64,000 nt of DNA from positions 1-64,000 of the forward strand of contig SBGU01000054.1 of assembly GCA_006226495.1 (NCBI GenBank), written 5' to 3'. Made by a program: the position numbers and the translations under genes. Source of the DNA: Alphaproteobacteria bacterium (GTDB lineage: Bacteria; Pseudomonadota; Alphaproteobacteria; Sphingomonadales; Kordiimonadaceae). The notes under the pieces were generated by a model. It did not search any database. It was not told where the DNA came from and saw only the letters and a list, made by a program, of their open reading frames with translations. Shown in pieces: positions 62,744 to 64,000 of the stretch; positions within the stretch are counted from its first letter, which is position 1, and each line of letters begins with the position of its first letter.

Positions 62744-64000
62744 ATGCGACGGGAATGGCCAGCGGAAACCGGAGACATGTCACGGGCGGGACGGAAGTTG
62801 CGCGCGCTGCAGGCGCGGCTGTTCCTGCCGGTGGACGGCGCGTCGCTTGCCGTTTTCCGCATCCTGTTTGGCGCCATCCTGTGTTGGGAAGTCACGCGCT
62901 ACTTCGGTCACCACTGGATCGAAACCAAATATATCATCCCGCAGTTTTTCTTCTCGTACCATGGCTTCGAGTGGGTGAAACCGTTTGGCCCCCAGGGCAT
63001 GTTCTGGCTGTTCCGCGTCCTGGGCATCTGTGCGTTCCTGATGATGATAGGACTATATTACCGGCTGGCGGCCTGGGGGGTGTTCTTCAGCTTCAGCTAT
63101 ATCTTCCTCCTCGATAAAGCCCAGTATCTGAACCATTTCTATTTCACCATCCTGCTGGCGTTCGTGATGGCGATTGCGCCGGCCAGCCAGGTCTGGTCGC
63201 TGGACCGGCTTCTGGGGCGTGTGCGCGACCACGACCATGTGCCGGCCTGGGCCCTTATCACCGCGCGGGCACAGATGGAAATCATGCTCGTGTGGGCTGG
63301 CCTCGTGAAACTGAATGCCGACTGGCTGGTGGGCCGGCCGCTGGGCGATTGGCTCGCAAACGCCGCCTCGCGTTTCCCGGACCGGATTGCCGACCTGCTC
63401 AGGATGCCGGAATTCGGTATCGCCGCAGCCTGGGGCGTGGTGGCGCTGCATCTCATCGGCGCACCCCTGTTGCTGGTGCGACCGGCCCGCATCTATGTGT
63501 TCCTTGTTTATGCCGCCTTCCATTGTCTCAACCATCTGTTCTGGAATATCGGCATTTTCCCCTGGCTGACCATCGCGGGCACCCTGCTGTTTTTTGACGC
63601 CGACTGGCCGCGCCGGGTGGGCCGTCGCCTCGGGCTGAAATTTCTCTCGGTCACAGGCGATGCGGCACCGGCTTTTCCGGTGCGGCCGGCGATCACGGCC
63701 TTTGTACTGGTGTGGGTGGCAAGCCAGGCGCTGTTGCCCATCCGGCCCTACCTCTATCCCGGCAATCCGGCCTGGAACGAACAGGGGCACCGTTTCGCCT
63801 GGCGCATGAAACTCAGGGACAAGGAAGGCCGGCTCCGCTTCACGGTCAAGGACCCGGCCACGGGCCGCGTGTGGCAGATCGACAGCCGCGACTACCTGAC
63901 CCGCCGGCAGGCCGCCAAGATGGCAACACGGCCCAGCATGATTCTCGAATTCGCCCATTACCTCCGGGACCGCTGGCGCAGCGATGAAGGGGTTGCGCAG
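62744..64000 (+). CDS. HTTM-domain (vitamin K-dependent gamma-carboxylase-like) membrane protein, 3' truncated
   Basis: Translating from ATG 62744 (MRREWPAETGDMSRAGRKL) gives at least 419 residues, open at the right edge. VDGASLAVFRILFGAILCWE, KYIIPQFFFSYHGFEWVKPF, a lysine-containing VWAGLVKLNADWLVGRPL, LNHLFWNIGIFPWLTIAGTL and EQGHRFAWRMKLRDKEG match the HTTM/vitamin K carboxylase-like family, with about six or seven membrane helices and a periplasmic tail. Bacterial members have no settled function; carboxylation of glutamate is known for animal enzymes. Divergent from the Ig-like operon. Confidence 0.88.
   Translation, partial: MRREWPAETGDMSRAGRKLRALQARLFLPVDGASLAVFRILFGAILCWEVTRYFGHHWIETKYIIPQFFFSYHGFEWVKPFGPQGMFWLFRVLGICAFLMMIGLYYRLAAWGVFFSFSYIFLLDKAQYLNHFYFTILLAFVMAIAPASQVWSLDRLLGRVRDHDHVPAWALITARAQMEIMLVWAGLVKLNADWLVGRPLGDWLANAASRFPDRIADLLRMPEFGIAAAWGVVALHLIGAPLLLVRPARIYVFLVYAAFHCLNHLFWNIGIFPWLTIAGTLLFFDADWPRRVGRRLGLKFLSVTGDAAPAFPVRPAITAFVLVWVASQALLPIRPYLYPGNPAWNEQGHRFAWRMKLRDKEGRLRFTVKDPATGRVWQIDSRDYLTRRQAAKMATRPSMILEFAHYLRDRWRSDEGVAQ

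Overview
The window is about 63% GC chromosomal DNA from an alphaproteobacterium. Evidence: the obgE-proB-proA-nadD-rsfS-rlmH-gpmI-envC-ctpA-deacetylase-rppH order, an atpHAGDC operon without F0 genes, a TrcR/DUF1013 cell-cycle regulator, a DUF1192 gene divergent from a quinone oxidoreductase, two DUF465 (YdcH) small proteins, and an L31 without a CxxC zinc motif. I cannot fix the order or genus. No rRNA, tRNA, CRISPR array, transposase or integrase was seen, and both ends cut through genes.

Layout. 1-6.2 kb: end of an OmpA/MotB-like protein, a serine hydrolase, two tandem SBP-like proteins, an AT-rich NucS-like nuclease gene and an ABC exporter. 6.4-16.7 kb: rpmE, an Hsp20 gene behind a heat-shock-type promoter and a ROSE-like RNA thermometer, a candidate sRNA with anti-Shine-Dalgarno loops, DUF1192/quinone oxidoreductase, trcR, ubiX, a GGDEF cyclase, purEK, and a desaturase divergent from an ArsR regulator with a palindromic operator. 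Three clusters of a dispersed palindromic repeat lie in the gaps. 16.7-26 kb: YjhX-like protein, methyltransferase, transaldolase, a MarR-HlyD-DHA2 efflux operon, priA and a glycosyltransferase-methyltransferase fusion. 26.2-31.1 kb: F1 ATPase operon.

31.1-39.5 kb is the most unusual region: nine minus-strand genes encode twelve phage-tail-collar (MdpB-type) domains and nothing else of a phage. The domains fall into three sequence types in fixed order, giving four type 1-2-3 trios with different degrees of gene fusion (three genes, 2+1, fully fused, three genes). A GNAT acetyltransferase and an HExxH zincin-like protein sit between the first and second trios.

39.9-54.3 kb is the conserved housekeeping block, with a NIT-domain chemoreceptor between rpmA and obgE. 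54.3-58.5 kb: an M19-like protein with missing metal ligands, a nitrilase, a nitronate monooxygenase, and a DJ-1/PfpI gene preceded by a complete promoter, ZTP riboswitch and terminator. 58.5-62.6 kb is a three-gene operon of unknown function: a helical and Ig-like protein with a PT linker, a 687-aa protein with a transglutaminase-like Cys-His-Asp arrangement, and a 329-aa protein of unknown fold. A divergent HTTM (vitamin K carboxylase-like) membrane protein runs off the right edge.
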